A DNA stretch of 64,000 nt, taken from assembly GCF_039555335.1 (NCBI RefSeq), contig NC_092640.1:38794295-38858294 (forward strand). The letters are read 5' to 3'. Below, in pieces: positions 47,801 through 57,742 of the stretch. The position numbers were made by a program, and so were the translations under genes. Source of the stretch: Amphiura filiformis (taxonomy: Eukaryota; Echinodermata; Ophiuroidea; Amphilepidida; Amphiuridae). The notes beneath the pieces are model-generated. The model ran no database searches. It was not told the DNA's origin and saw only the letters and a list, made by a program, of their open reading frames with translations. Position 1 is the stretch's first letter; the number at the start of each line of letters is the position of its first letter.

Positions 47801-50800
47801 CTTAGCAAATGATGAAAATATACATTTCTGTATGATTTTGGGACAAAATAGCCGTCTCATTTGACCTTTGTGAACTTTGCAAATGATATATCACTGCCAG
47901 CAATACCATAAAAACATATTTTGACAGTTCAGAAGTAATGTTTGAAACATGATTGTTCAAAATTGAGAACCACGTAAGATTGCGACTGTTTCATTAATTA
48001 TACCATTTCTTCATATTTATGTTGAAAATTCCGTCAAAAAATGTCCTCTCCGAATACAAGCTCGTAATCCATAGTTAAAATTGACCCAAGACTAAAATTA
48101 TATTTTCTTGAAAAACACAAATATATATCCTACAAACTCATAATAAACACTTAGTCCACTTACACTTAGTTTCCATGTATCACATGTTTGAAAGTTGGAC
48201 GTCAGGTTCAAGGGTAGCGCTAGGCTGCTTTTTGGGGTACCGGACTCACCAAAATACCGTTCGGACCCCCTATTTTAAAATTTTCTGCGAGTTCAGGGGT
48301 CCCTGCAGACCCCCAGCTTTTCAATCTAGTGCTACCGCAGACATACTATTTATGCTGCATTCGTGCAACTCGGACTCGCTAAACTCTCTACGGACCCCCT
48401 ACTTTCAGATTTTCTGCAAGTTCGGGGGTCCCTGGGGACTCTGGAGCACTTTGTTCTAGCGCTACCCCTGGTCAGGTTTCCGTCAAAATGTGTCCTCTCC
48501 GAAAAATGGGGTATACAGAAACATGTGTATCAAAAACATGTTTCTGTCATAACTTGAAACTCTGAACGCTTGACGCCTAACATTTTTACAGATTTCCTAT
48601 TTGACCCATCTACAACACAAAAACAAATAAATTGAGGAAAAACTAGACACTTCATTTTTCACCCCCAGTGAGACAATCTGTGTACCCTGATTGTAAAACA
48701 ACCCTTAAGGGGGTCTGTGGTTCTTCATTGCCATTGGACCAAAGCAAACATCCAAGCACAATGTATCTAGACACAAGCACACTGGTCGGGCCAGAGCAAC
48801 ACTCATGGCTTGCTAACTCCGGTCTTTTTTGAGGGGTCTCTGGTTCTTCATTGCCATTGGACCAAAGCCCTGGGCCAAAGCAAGAAACAACTTCAAATGC
48901 ACGATGGTTTCATGTGATACCATCGGATCACCAAGATCCCTACATCAACATTCCATGTATGGCCTACATGGATCGAATCCATGGGTTCCTACAGTCACCC
49001 ATGGAAAACAGGGTACTGAAAAGCAGTACACAATGTCCATGGGCACAGCCGGAAAAAGTGGGCAATATAGGAAGCTCCTTGCCGGGAAATTCGTACATCT
49101 CATGGAAAACAAGAGCTATGGGAAAAAAAATTTAAAAAAAAAAAAAGAGAAAAAAATGAGGTAGAACTAAACGCCCAGTTATGCCCGACAGTCGCTCCCT
49201 GAATCCGTCCCATCACTCACAAGGTTATCCCCGCGCACGTCCACCATCGCCCATCTTCAAAAACCCTACGTGAAAACAAGTACTGTACATGTAGGCCTAC
49301 AACAACGTGTGCTACAGACAACACAATATAGCGGTAGCTCACGTGACAATAATAAATAATTGTGTTAATTTTTTTTCTTTTAATATCTTCCATCATTCAT
49401 CAATGTACCATGTGATTTTTTTCTTACACAAATAACTTCACTTACGATATTATTTATAACGTCAACAGCACTATCTGTCATCATTTCTAATTTCAGATTT
49501 GAATAGAAAAACTTTTAATATTTACTTAATTTTATCGTAAATAATACGAAAATTGACAACATATTTCTAAAAGAAAGAACAATGATGGTAGTAAAATATC
49601 TAGTACGTCATCGAAAATAACTAAATCAGATAATACGATGTCTAAAATTGCATAGGGAATCCCCGACTACGTCATAGGGATGTCCCAAAGACATAAACAT
49701 TCGCCCTGCTATTTAGATAGGAAACCCCAACGCAGATAACATGTGCGTAAAATATACACACCGACTGACCGAATGAGTTTTGAGTCAAAACTTTTGACAC
49801 GTTAATTGACATGTTGAATTGTTGATAAACAAATCACGCGGCATCGTCGGCACTGCGCCTAAATGAATGCAGAGTTCCGACGGTTGTCTATTGATCTTTC
49901 TTTCTTTTAACTCATTTTACAAATATTATAAACTTAGTTCTCGTAAGTTTTAATATTCTCAATCTCAAACTTGTATTTTCTATTGTTGTTTGCCGTTTGT
50001 TCTTGTTCTTGTTCAATCCATCCATCCAATATGTTGGCATGACATTGTACATGTAGTTTTCATATTAACATGCGCATTTTATAATGGGTGGGTGGGTCTT
50101 ACCTTTACCGAAGTTACCGTAAGGGTGGGTGGGAAAGTGTAACTTCGCGGGAAAGTGTAACTAGCTTGCCGGGAAAAAAACATTTTTTCAGGCCGTGCAT
50201 ATGGGCCATGAGTTGGTTTGTTTACATTGCAGTAATTCCCTCAGAATAGTCAATACAGATTCCAAACAGATAAAACTTACCTCATGTCAGTTTTATTTGC
50301 CCTTAATAAGTCCAAATTGACATGACAATGCATTCTATTTGCTCAATTTCATACCAAAATCAAGGAAAACATGGTTTTGTTATTGCAAAATAACATGGAA
50401 ATCACACAGGGTTATATCTGGTCACTCCAGAAGGCCACTTGAAGTAATCAATATTGGTACTTGAATGGCATGACTCAGTGACTTTCTGCTCATCGTAAGA
50501 CTGATGTGTGTTAAAACTTGATTGCATAACATTAAGATTGCCAACTAATATCATTTGTATTTGAGTTGTCAATTATGGGAGTACTTCTGTCATTGATGTA
50601 AACATTTAAAAAAAAAGTCAACAAAACATGCTACTGCACAACTCTATGCCTGTGTGTGTGTGTGTCTGAGGGCCGATATGAGGGCTGATGACACACATTC
50701 GATGGGTGTTATGTATGTATGGCCACACATTTGTGTGGATTAAAAAAAAAATTATAATTTATTTTTCATAAGACCATTTGCATGTCTGAGTTTCCCGTCA

Positions 50801-53800
50801 CATATTTTCAATATAGTACATGAATTTACCCAATATAAAGGAGGGAAGCATGATCCAGCGGGTGTAGTATGTGAAGCAAATTCATGCAGATAATGAAATT
50901 GTGTTCTGAGTACGAAAAAAACACATATGAATTCAAAAGGGAGCATAAATTTAAAACGTGGGCTGGTTACAGGAAATTCAGTATCAATTCAGTCTGGTAC
51001 TTACGGATGGATATGAGCAGTAATACATTTCCAAGAAAATTTTGAAAAAAGAATCCTTTACACATAGGGTCAAAAAGGTCAAAGGTCCTTGACTTTTAAT
51101 TTTGATAATACTGCTGATACCAGGGTCTTACATGTAGGCAGGATTTGAAGGTTTGGGTACACGTGTAAATTCAAAAAACTGGGTGTGTAAATTTAAGATT
51201 TGTGTACAAAGTATAGAGGCCATGTGGGCAAAAACTGGGTGTGTAATTTACAAATTTGGGTGTGTAAAACACTCCCTACACTCCTTGGCTGATACATTGT
51301 ACACTTAATAATTTATGGCTAGATACATGTACATGCTGTACATGACATGTAGCACAACCAGCTGTACCCTGTATTCCAGGTAAGGAACCCAGGTACTGTG
51401 GAGAACTAGCTAGGACATACTTTGTACAAATGAAGATAAACACCATGATTTTGTAGTGATGATAAGTTTCTTATTTTTCTCTCTTTTGTGTACAGATATT
51501 AATGAATTGAATCTTCCCAAGACATGTCAAATAGAGTTTCCAGATCCAGATGACTTACTTAACTTCAAACTTATAATCACACCTGATGAGGTAGGTCGAT
51601 ACGGATACAGTTTTTGTAACCTAGACTCCGATCATGATTGTACTAGAATCAGCATTGGAAATAGCTGGTATCGCATAGCAAAATGCTACACAATTTTGGA
51701 GTTGAGTAGCATTTTTATGCCATAGACTTACACACTGAAGTATTACTGTATATTCCTCAAATTATAACTGAAAATTTTGTAACATGTGTCTCTGTGTATC
51801 ATAGATCAACTATGGAAGAATACATTTTTAGATTGGGCCATTGCCTCTACTTTGCACCAATAAAGTTGCTTGTTTGATTATTGCTACATGTAATATGGTT
51901 TTGATGGTTTTAAATATAATGTACCGTACAATGTACATTCAACTTAAAAGATGTTTGTTTTTCAGCATTTGTAACAATTTCGTCTTATAACCTTTTTTTC
52001 TCTCCCATTCACAGGGGTTCTATAAAAATGGAAGATTTGTATTTAGTTTCAAAGTAAGTGTATTTATTTGCATTCATATCTATATACCTGAAAATGTTAT
52101 TAAGAATTTATTTATTCATTTTATTCAGGATGTAAGGATTACATTCTGCTTTGTACTTGATAAATACTTTTAAAATTTTAAGTCAGAATATCTATTTTGG
52201 TGCTGAAAGTCAATTTAAACTGTTTGGATAATACTTATTTAAAGAAATTTTGGTATATTGTGCCTGTATGTACATGATTTTTATCAGATGGCTTTTAATT
52301 GAGCCAGCTGTTATGTTAATTTACAGTACTTTGAGTGCAGCATTATTATTTCTCTCCATGTAGGTGTCGACTGCAGACGACAAGTATCAAAATATTGTTT
52401 TTTTTAATTTTTTTAATTCAAAAATTTCAGAATTGTAAATTTGCATGAACATAGTTAGAATCAGCATGAAAAATACATTAAAATGAGTACAAACAAGCCA
52501 AGTATTGGTTCAGTGGTTCTTGACGTAACTCTTGATATTTTGAGATAATATCTCAAAATTGGGACTTTTTATGTATGTTGAAGTCTATGGCCAGCATGCA
52601 GAGCATTAATGACGCTGTATTCAATTGTGTTGCACCTTAAATGACTCAAACTTGAGGGGACAATCAAGTGAGATTTTACCTGATCGTTACCTGTAATGGC
52701 CATGATTCTTGGGAAAATCAATTCTGATTTTTGCGAACCAAGTTTAGGAGAATCATTACTAGAATCAATTCACTGATTCTCCCCTTGAAGAGACCCATAA
52801 TTAGCAATATCTTGATATTAAGACGGTACAACCCTATATAACCAATTATAGTAACCCTTGATCTCAACACAAAATTACAGACATACCTCAAATTTTTGAT
52901 CGTACATACACTCTTGGTTGTATAGGCCCCTGTCGCGGTCAAGTGTTTGGTTGGATCTGATGATACTTGTAGACTCCTTTGCATGCCTTTCAAAGTACAG
53001 GGGAAACTCGTTAATACGAGATCGCCGGGGCCGGCATGTTTAGCTCGTATTAAGCGGAGTTCGTTTTAAAAGTCATGTGCCAAAGATGTGAGACTGTACA
53101 AGCGAAACTTCATACTAGATTTGTAACAGCTGCCGAGCAATGTCACAGTTCCAAATTCCCTCGATCGTTATTATAGGCTAATATTCCTTTTTGATTTTCG
53201 GTATGAGGCATTTTTCTCATGTAGCGTTTTCTGATGAAATTTAGATGATTTCTCAAGCTGATTATCGTTAACAAAATAATAAACAATTATACGGCAGTGT
53301 CGGGATTTCCCCCACTTTTACCATGTGTGTAAACAACATGAAGGGTTTCCCACTTTGCGATCCAGGGCGGACTTCGAGTTTGTGATTGGCTAGTCGATAT
53401 TGACGTCAGCAATATTGACCTTATATGGCAAAGTTCGTCATGACACGATTTTATAAAAGCTAAAAATAGGAAAGGGAATCCTCGTTGTTATGATGGTTGC
53501 TAAGGTTTTGACATGAGCTCATTAAGAATAGCCCCACCCCGCTAAGTACTGTATGGGATTTTTTTGGGATTTGACGGCAAGTTTATATCTTCATTATTTT
53601 ACGAATAAAAATCGATTAATTATTTGCTGTAATACTGATAAAAAACTGATTAATGATATTAAATTTAGTATTTAGCTAATTTGCTTCTTTTGAAATCTTT
53701 AATTATTTTTTATCTAATCTCGGAAAGACTGTGGCGCGAGTATACTCGGAGATCCTTTTGCCCTAACCTGGTTCTCCTTGCACTGATTTCTACGTACAAA

Positions 53801-56800
53801 AGTGCAGTTGCATTCGAAGTCGTGCTTTGAGTTTACGTCACTTTTCGAGCGAATATTTTGTCAACTCCTGACATGATTTACATCAAAAATCCACCTTGAG
53901 AAATTAGCTCGTTTCATCCGTTGTAAAAACAATAGAAAACAAAAGCTTCGACTCACAGTAAGTGCTCGTATTATGCGGATTTCGTATTATTTACCTCGTA
54001 TTAAACAGTTTCTTTTGTACAGTAAATAATAGGGGAAAATCGGGACCATGTGTGACTGTTCGTCGTAAGCGGTTTCTCGCATTAAGCGATCTCGTATTAA
54101 CGAGTTTCCACTGTATTTTGTGTCTGGGTCAAGGATTTTGGCTACATATGTACACTCCTCCACACACCTATCAAATTATTTTGTATCACGGTCAAGGTTT
54201 TTGGCTATGTCCAAATCAACTTACCGGTACTCTTAATAATATTACTCTGTCTTTTTTCCAGGTTGGTCCAGGTTATCCACATGATGCACCCAAGGTGAAG
54301 TGTGAAACTATGGTATATCATCCTAACATCGACCTTGAAGGCAATGTGTGCCTCAATATACTCAGGTTAGTTCACATCTTATAACTCAGTCATTTCATAT
54401 ATGTGATCTGCTAACATGAAATGAGTGTAAAGTCACAAGTTGGTAGGTTCGAGACATCCTGGCTGCTGAGTTGATGTTCTTTGTTTGCCGCGTACTTGTA
54501 CAAGCCAGTAGTATGTCCTTCGTGAATGGCCCATTGTGCCCTCACATTCAGACATACTATTAGGCTTGAACAGGTGCGTGGCAAACAAAGAATATCAACT
54601 CACCAGGGGTGGGCTATAAGAAATGGTTCCTTTTTCGAAAAATGTGCACGCCCTGGGGTGTTTATTACAGACAATATGGTAATAATGATTCATTTGAAGT
54701 TGTTTGTGTATGTGTATTATTGTGTATACATTGTAGAACACGACCATGAAGAATTGTTAAAGTTAATTCTTTATTACTTCCGTGGTCCGAGCTGTGCGCC
54801 AAGCGTAGACGAGCGTACACACAGAAGAAATAAACTAGACTTAGCTGTGGTCTAAGACCACGAACACAGCCGTGTTGTGACCCTTAATGACCATTGGCCC
54901 CAAAATCTATGAAAACCCCATAGGCATTGGCTTAAATGTCAATGCATGTGTGCACATAGTATCACTCTGCCATGTTATTTGTGACAGAAGGGACATTTTG
55001 AATGTTTTTCATCTTGGACCGGAAGTGACCCCTTAATGACCTTTGACCCCAATCAAAAAAATACCTCATATACATTAGGTAAATGTAATTCATGTGTGCA
55101 CATACCGTCATACTCCTATGTTTTTCTACGCTACTAAAATTTTTTGAAGGAATTTGGTTTTATACAGGAAGTGATCCCTTAATGACCTTTGACCTCAAAT
55201 CTGTGTATGATTCATAGACACTGGGGAATAACAATGCATGTGTGCAAGTTGCGTCACCGTCCTATGTAATTTGTGGGAGAAGTAGCATTTTGAATGTATT
55301 TTATTTTATACCGAAGTGACCCCTTAATGACCTTTGACCCCAAATAAAAAATACCACAGATACATTAGGTCAACATAATTCATGTGTGCACATACCGTCA
55401 CTCTCCTATGTTTTTCTTAGCTAGTAAAAATTTTCGAGGAATTTGTTTTTTTACCGGAAGTGACCCATTAATGACCTTTGACCTCAAATCTGTGTATGAT
55501 TTATAAACACTGGGTAACAGCAATGCATGTGTGCAAGTGGCGTTACTGTCCTGCGAAATTTGTGGGAGAAGTAGCATTTTGAGTTGAAATCACGTTTTTG
55601 ACCTACGTGACCTTTGACCCCACGAGTTTCATGTGACATGTAGGGGCATGGTCAATGATAGTTGTGACCAAGTTAGGTCAAAATCGGTGTACGCATGTCA
55701 GTGCTAGAGCAAATGTAAAGGTCGACAGAAGAAAGAAAGAAGAAAGAAGAAGATCCTGTAAGAAAAAAGACACAGCCGTGACTAACGTCACGGCTGTGTA
55801 ATCACGCTGATTGGCTGATCAATGGCCTTGACAATAAGCCGGTTGACCCATTGGTCGTCGGCGCGGCGTTTAGTAGGCGACCTTGTCACTTCTACGCGAT
55901 CGCAATTCACCAGTGCGTACCCGGACCACGGAAGTAATAAAAAATTAACTTTAGTAATCATAAATGTTTATTTTCTTCTGATTGTTATGTTACAGAGAAG
56001 ACTGGAAACCAGTGCTTACAATTAACTCAATAGTCTATGGGTTACAGTATCTATTTCTGGTAAGTAATGAAACTGTTGAAGTTGTTCAAATTAAGAGAGA
56101 TAGTCTGGCTGCCAGTGGGTTTCACATTGTTTTTGTGTCCATGGTTTTGTTTTTGATAGATTTAGCTTCTCAAGACCACCAATTATTTTAAAAATATGTT
56201 TACTGGACCTCTGTCAGCATTTGAGCAGTTTTGAATTTTGACCTCTGTATGAACAGAGGTCCAGTAAACTTATTTTTGAAATTGGTGGTCTGGAGAATAT
56301 ATCCATCAAAAACAAAACTATGGGCATCAAAACGAGCTTATGTGGGAAAATTATGTTTGGCAACCGGGCTAAGGCTGCATTAGAGGATTGTAATCTTGGT
56401 TCCAGGTAGTTTATGGGTTCTTTGTCACCTTTGTTCTGTCTGGGACACTGCTCAGGCAACCTGTCTTGGATTGGCCAGCCTAGCTGGTAATTATAGTAAT
56501 TTGTACAGCTTTATTGTAATTCAAACCTGATTTGAAAATCAGGATTGACCAATCGCAGTTATGGCTGGAAAAGGCTGGTAAATTTGCTGAATGGTGATAT
56601 GTCAAACTAAGCGATCAGTGATTGTTATTTCAGTTGTTCTCAATTTTTAGCTAAAAGTGAGATAAACACTCACATGAGCATGGCCTAGGCATGATCTTCA
56701 CAGGCATTATATAATTTTCCTGTTTAGTATCATCTACAAAATTTAAATATCCAATTCAAGGTGGCCATCTCTTTTTTCATTCCATGAATACAAACTTGGA

Positions 56801-57390
56801 ATAACACAATATGTCATCAGATTTTCACAATTTATGTTGTGCACATCCAACACATTTTCCCCATTTTAAACATAACTTGTGACATTTGCTCAAAAGTTTC
56901 CATTTCAAAATGTCAAAATTACAAAAGTAAAATATCAGTCTACATGCTGCTATATCAATTTTCATGCTGATTTGACAGTGACGTCATCGCATTGAAGCAG
57001 CTTTTTTGCTCGCGTATCCATGCGACGTCTTTAAGCGTGTGCATGTGTTCACCAGCACTTTGAGCGAACGCTTACCATTTGAGGCTGCGCCCAATGAAAT
57101 GTGCACTGATGTCACTGCCGCATCAGGGTGGAAAATGGTATTACATTTTTGGAACTTACGTGCAACATTATTACATAATCTGTGAGAATTTGTATACTTA
57201 TACTAGTCCAGGTAAACATTAACCCTTTGTCATTTTTCTTCCGCAGGAACCGAACCCAGAGGATCCACTGAACAAAGAAGCAGCCGAGGTGCTTCAGAAC
57301 AACAGGCGGTTGTTTGAACAGAATGTGATGCGGTCGATGCGAGGCGGTTATGTAGGCAACACATTCTTTGAGCGTTGTCTCAAAGTATGA
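35719..57390 (+). CDS. UBE2M: UBE2M / UBC12, NEDD8-conjugating E2 enzyme (six coding exons, complete)
   Basis: Join 35719-35827, 51496-51590, 52015-52053, 54262-54365, 55996-56059, 57247-57390. The 555 coding bases give 184 residues plus stop, against 183 in human UBE2M, with no internal indel that I can see. The enzyme accepts NEDD8 as a thioester from the NAE1-UBA3 E1 and passes it to cullins with RBX1 and DCUN1D proteins. Seen: an N-terminal extension [12 protein letters not shown] (residues 1-12), known in the family to dock on the E1 and, when N-acetylated, on DCN1-like proteins; the UBC fold from about residue 37; the HPN motif at 101-103; catalytic Cys111 in GNVCLNILR; the EDWKPVLTI block after it; and a C-terminal [14 protein letters not shown] helix region. 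All introns are GT-AG. The start is the Met that aligns with the human start. An in-frame upstream ATG at 35683 would add 12 residues that do not look like UBE2M. Intron 1 is unusually long and rich in transposons. Confidence 0.97.
36729..36736 (+). CDS. Possible tiny first coding exon inside UBE2M intron 1
   Basis: The sequence gacaaaATGGCGAG|GTAAGT combines a near-ideal start context with a consensus donor after M-A-R (phase 2). The preceding 150 bp is more GC/CpG-rich than its surroundings (gcgctgacctcgc, ccgcgatcgtagg) and contains TACGTCAT at about 36.65 kb. It could be an alternative promoter or first exon of a nested transcript. The best acceptor seen downstream (37781) leads to a stop after a few codons in this frame. 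Confidence 0.18.
37782..37980 (+). pseudogene. Disrupted coding-like segment with a GDSL-type motif
   Basis: After a strong acceptor (ttttttattacag|GTGCTC), one frame reads, past a [24 protein letters not shown] +1 shift at a TTT run then continues in [17 protein letters not shown]... [17 protein letters not shown] before a stop at 37982. VVIVGDS resembles block I of SGNH/GDSL hydrolases, which occur in animal genes and in some retrotransposons. Two frames joined by a single-base shift, with stops between, suggest a decayed copy. Alternatively the second frame is an independent 44-codon small ORF starting at the ATG near 37850. The function is not established. Confidence 0.25.
38511..38607. 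mobile_element. 97-bp hairpin element
   Basis: AGGCCTAAAATTGTTTGATT + GG at 38511 pairs with CCAATCAAACAATTTTTTAG + GCCT ending at 38607. The loop is about 50 bp. Confidence 0.7.
38750..39600. repeat. Duplicated GGAAAAATATTTTT-rich block
   Basis: CTGGATAAATACTTTTCG and tandem CTGGGAAAAATATTTT words at 38815-38990 recur at 39325-39490. The following GGCCCAAAGTA...ATGGATTTTCTG and CCCTCTTGCCCTCCC segments (39200-39300) recur at 39505-39600. An inverted pair, AGAAAACCCTGTTCTACG / CGTAGAACAGGGTTTCTT, lies at 39005 and 39159. The frames rich in SQKN/FPEKYF are artefacts. Confidence 0.75.
40882..40914. repeat. Perfect hairpin, 13-bp stem
   Basis: AGAGCCCTATATA, a 7-base loop GGCCCGG, then TATATAGGGCTCT. 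No T-run or gene context points to a transcription terminator. Confidence 0.75.
41315..41348. repeat. Perfect hairpin, 15-bp stem, 4-base loop
   Basis: CTGGACACATCACAC-GGTA-GTGTGATGTGTCCAG. The perfection of the stem suggests recent origin by snap-back or a functional RNA fold within UBE2M intron 1. There is no homology to known RNA that I recognise. Confidence 0.8.
41701..42132. mobile_element. hAT-like element, 8-9 bp TSD
   Basis: GGTCAAGTG at 41692-41700 and 42133-42141 flank CAGTGCTGTACGGTGC and GCACCGTACAGCACA. CAGTG at a terminus and an 8-bp-class TSD fit hAT. The interior repeats GGCGCCNATGGCGCCCAA in both orientations. Confidence 0.7.
42450..42850. mobile_element. TTA-site MITE (Harbinger-like)
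   Basis: TTA at 42447-42449 and 42851-42853 flank GGCCCGTGAAAGTCGATTTT + GAGTTTCCCGTCAC and GTGACGGGACACTCAAAATT + GACTGTTAGTGGCC. The terminal GGCC and TWA site match the element at 14205. Confidence 0.6.
42855..43464. mobile_element. TTAA-site palindromic MITE
   Basis: TTAA at 42851-42854 and 43465-43468. The arms read GGGCTGGGGTATGAACGTTT + GGACAGTATTTATTTTGGGA and, at the right, the complement of GGGATCCAAAATGAGCG + TTT...CGACAGTATTTTTTTTGG. Long inverted arms meet near 43125 (GGATTTTTTTCCCAAAA / TTTTGGGAAAAAAATCC). A TTAA TSD suggests a piggyBac or Kolobok-type transposase in trans. Confidence 0.7.
43515..46705. repeat. 3.2-kb near-perfect palindrome (arms about 1.57 kb)
   Basis: The left arm at about 43515-45085 and the right at about 45125-46705 are reverse complements along their whole length. 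Matched points: GGGTACCCAAGTTATGC / GCATAACCTGGGTACCC; GGTCCATAATGTAGGCCTAC / GTAGCCCTACATTATGGACC; GTTCGGCCCGGACAGTTAAG / CTTATCTGTCCGGGCCGAAC; TAGTCTTGCCAATAACAATA / TATTGTTATTGGCAAGACTA. Paired coordinates sum to about 90,210 throughout, so indels are few. Inside each arm a unit of about 200 bp (CATTTTC...TCTGACCCCCCTAAAATGGC) is repeated three times. No transposase frame. Confidence 0.9.
47652..48704. mobile_element. TTAA-site element, 1.05 kb
   Basis: TTAA at 47648-47651 and 48705-48708. TIRs GGGTTGTTTTACAATCAGGG + TACA and TGTACCCTGATTGTAAAACA + ACCC. It interrupts a tandemly duplicated host sequence whose uninterrupted copy lies at 48770-48850, which fixes the boundaries. Not coding. 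Confidence 0.8.
48209..48470. mobile_element. Nested hAT-like MITE, 8-bp TSD GTCAGGTT
   Basis: GTCAGGTT at 48201-48208 and 48471-48478 flank CAAGGGTAGCGCTAG and CTAGCGCTACCCCTG. Two similar half-elements inside (CGGACCCCCTA...TTTTCTGCNAGTTC.GGGGTCCC) indicate an internal duplication. It lies within the TTAA-site element. Confidence 0.85.
48709..49150 (+). repeat. Direct repeat of about 125 bp flanking the TTAA element
   Basis: GTGGTTCTTCATTGCCATTG + GACCAAAGC at 48717 recurs at 48840. CAAGCACAATGTATCTAGAC + ACAAGCACACTGGTCGGGCC (48753) matches 47580-47625. This is the host repeat into which 47652-48704 inserted. The frames at 48829-49164 are not supported as genes. Confidence 0.7.
51496..51590 (+). 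CDS. UBE2M: UBE2M coding exon 2
   Basis: The acceptor is tgtgtacag|ATATTAATG and the donor GATGAG|gtaggt. It completes codon 37 (G|AT, Asp) and encodes [19 protein letters not shown] and then [12 protein letters not shown], the first helix and strand of the UBC fold. It ends in phase 0 at residue 68. Confidence 0.97.
52015..52053 (+). CDS. UBE2M: UBE2M coding exon 3 (39-bp micro-exon)
   Basis: A 13-codon exon, [13 protein letters not shown], residues 69-81. It is flanked by a pyrimidine-rich acceptor (tctcccattcacag) and a consensus donor AAA|gtaagt. Both sides are phase 0, so skipping would keep the frame but remove a core beta strand of the E2 fold. Identification rests on exact continuity with the UBC12 family between exons 2 and 4. 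Confidence 0.96.
52998..54113. mobile_element. pogo/Tigger-like non-autonomous element in UBE2M intron 3
   Basis: TA at 52996-52997 and 54114-54115. TIR CAGGGGAAACTCGTTAATAC + GAGATCGC and, at the right, the complement CAGTGGAAACTCGTTAATAC + GAGATCGC. Sub-terminal GCTCGTATTAAGCGG / CGTCGTAAGCGG words repeat. CAGNGGAAnCTCG ends and a TA target are typical of pogo-type Tc1/mariner elements. About 1.1 kb with no DDE transposase. Confidence 0.8.
54262..54365 (+). CDS. UBE2M: UBE2M coding exon 4, catalytic exon
   Basis: Encodes residues 82-115 and two bases of codon 116 (AG|A, Arg). It contains [18 protein letters not shown] with the HPN motif, then [12 protein letters not shown] with active-site Cys111. 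The acceptor is cttttttccag and the donor CTCAG|gttagt. The upstream intron contains the pogo-like element that ends about 150 bp before this exon. Confidence 0.97.
54366..55995 (+). repeat. UBE2M intron 4 with an alternating tandem array
   Basis: From about 54870 to 55620 the words GAAGTGACCCCTTAATGACC and TTTGACCC recur about every 145 bp. Units alternate in two types (A: CATGTGTGCACATACCGTCA; B: GCATGTGTGCAAGTNGCGT), so the higher-order period is about 290 bp. The right edge is a GAAAGAAAGAAG tract and a hairpin ACACAGCCGTGACTAACGTC + ACGGCTGTGT (55771-55800). ACACAGCCGTG also opens the left edge (54864). Confidence 0.75.
55996..56059 (+). CDS. UBE2M: UBE2M coding exon 5
   Basis: The first base completes Arg116; the exon then encodes [21 protein letters not shown]. 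The acceptor is tgttacag|AGAAGAC and the donor CTG|gtaagt. This is the conserved segment just after the catalytic loop, including the Trp that follows the active site in many E2s. Confidence 0.97.
56060..57246 (+). mobile_element. UBE2M intron 5 with a foldback at 56140-56321
   Basis: Arms: CATGGTTTTGTTTTTGATAG ... GACCACCAATTATTTTAAAA ... TTTACTGGACCTCTGT, and the complement ACAGAGGTCCAGTAAACTTA ... GAAATTGGTGGTC ... CATCAAAAACAAAACTATG. Arms of about 90 bp. The remainder to 57246 shows no feature. Confidence 0.7.
57247..57390 (+). CDS. UBE2M: UBE2M coding exon 6 and stop
   Basis: The acceptor is cttccgcag|GAACCG. It encodes [20 protein letters not shown], then [15 protein letters not shown] and [12 protein letters not shown], followed by TGA at 57388. 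The C-terminus is one residue (Val) longer than the human protein, which ends in CLK. Confidence 0.97.
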   Translation, partial: EPNPEDPLNKEAAEVLQNNRRLFEQNVMRSMRGGYVGNTFFERCLKV

Positions 57391-57556
57391 TGGCGTCCCT
57401 CTTAGGTTCAACTTTTTATTACCGTATTATTATGATGTACATTGATGAAATCTTTGTGGGTTACAGTGCTGCTTTACGTATTGAAATCATAGAATTAGAT
57501 TGGAGGAGGTGGATTTGGTATTGCCACCATGCTTGAGGAAATATACCTGCCATGGT

Positions 57557-57742
57557 GGGCTATTCCAGTTGAAATCCATACACCCTCTGTGAAAGACCTG
57601 ACCTTAATCTTCCACACAGGGGGTGTAGAGTTCAAATGCAGTCACCTGTTTATGTTACCCCATTTGGAATTCACACTCCCTGTGTGGAAGATTAATGTTG
57701 TGTCTTCCATAGGGGGTGTATGGATTTCAACTGGAATGGCCC
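57557..57742. mobile_element. GGGCTATTCCAGTTG palindromic MITE
   Basis: GGGCTATTCCAGTTGAAATC + CATACACCC pairs with GGGTGTATGGATTTCAACTG + GAATGGCCC. A second inner pair, ATCTTCCACACAGGGGGTGT / ACTCCCTGTGTGGAAGAT, nearly completes the palindrome. It sits about 170 bp after the UBE2M stop and may lie in its 3' UTR. Confidence 0.8.

Larger units (their letters stand above)
35828..51495 (+). other. UBE2M intron 1, about 15.7 kb
   Basis: Bounded by the exon 1 donor GTAAAG and the exon 2 acceptor. It contains, in order: a possible alternative first exon (36729), a disrupted GDSL-like frame (37782), small foldbacks (38511, 40882, 41315), a duplicated ATATTTTT-rich block (38.8-39.6 kb), a hAT-like element (41701), a TWA-site element (42450), a TTAA-site element (42855), a 3.2-kb palindrome (43515-46705), and a TTAA-site element with a nested hAT (47652-48704). 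From 49150 to 51495 I see only AT-rich sequence, a short GT run at 50649 and no gene. Confidence 0.85.

Noticed and set aside
53962..54384. 140-codon frame ending in the UBE2M catalytic sequence
   Set aside because: It reads through the pogo-like element and intron into exon 4; only 54262-54365 is UBE2M.
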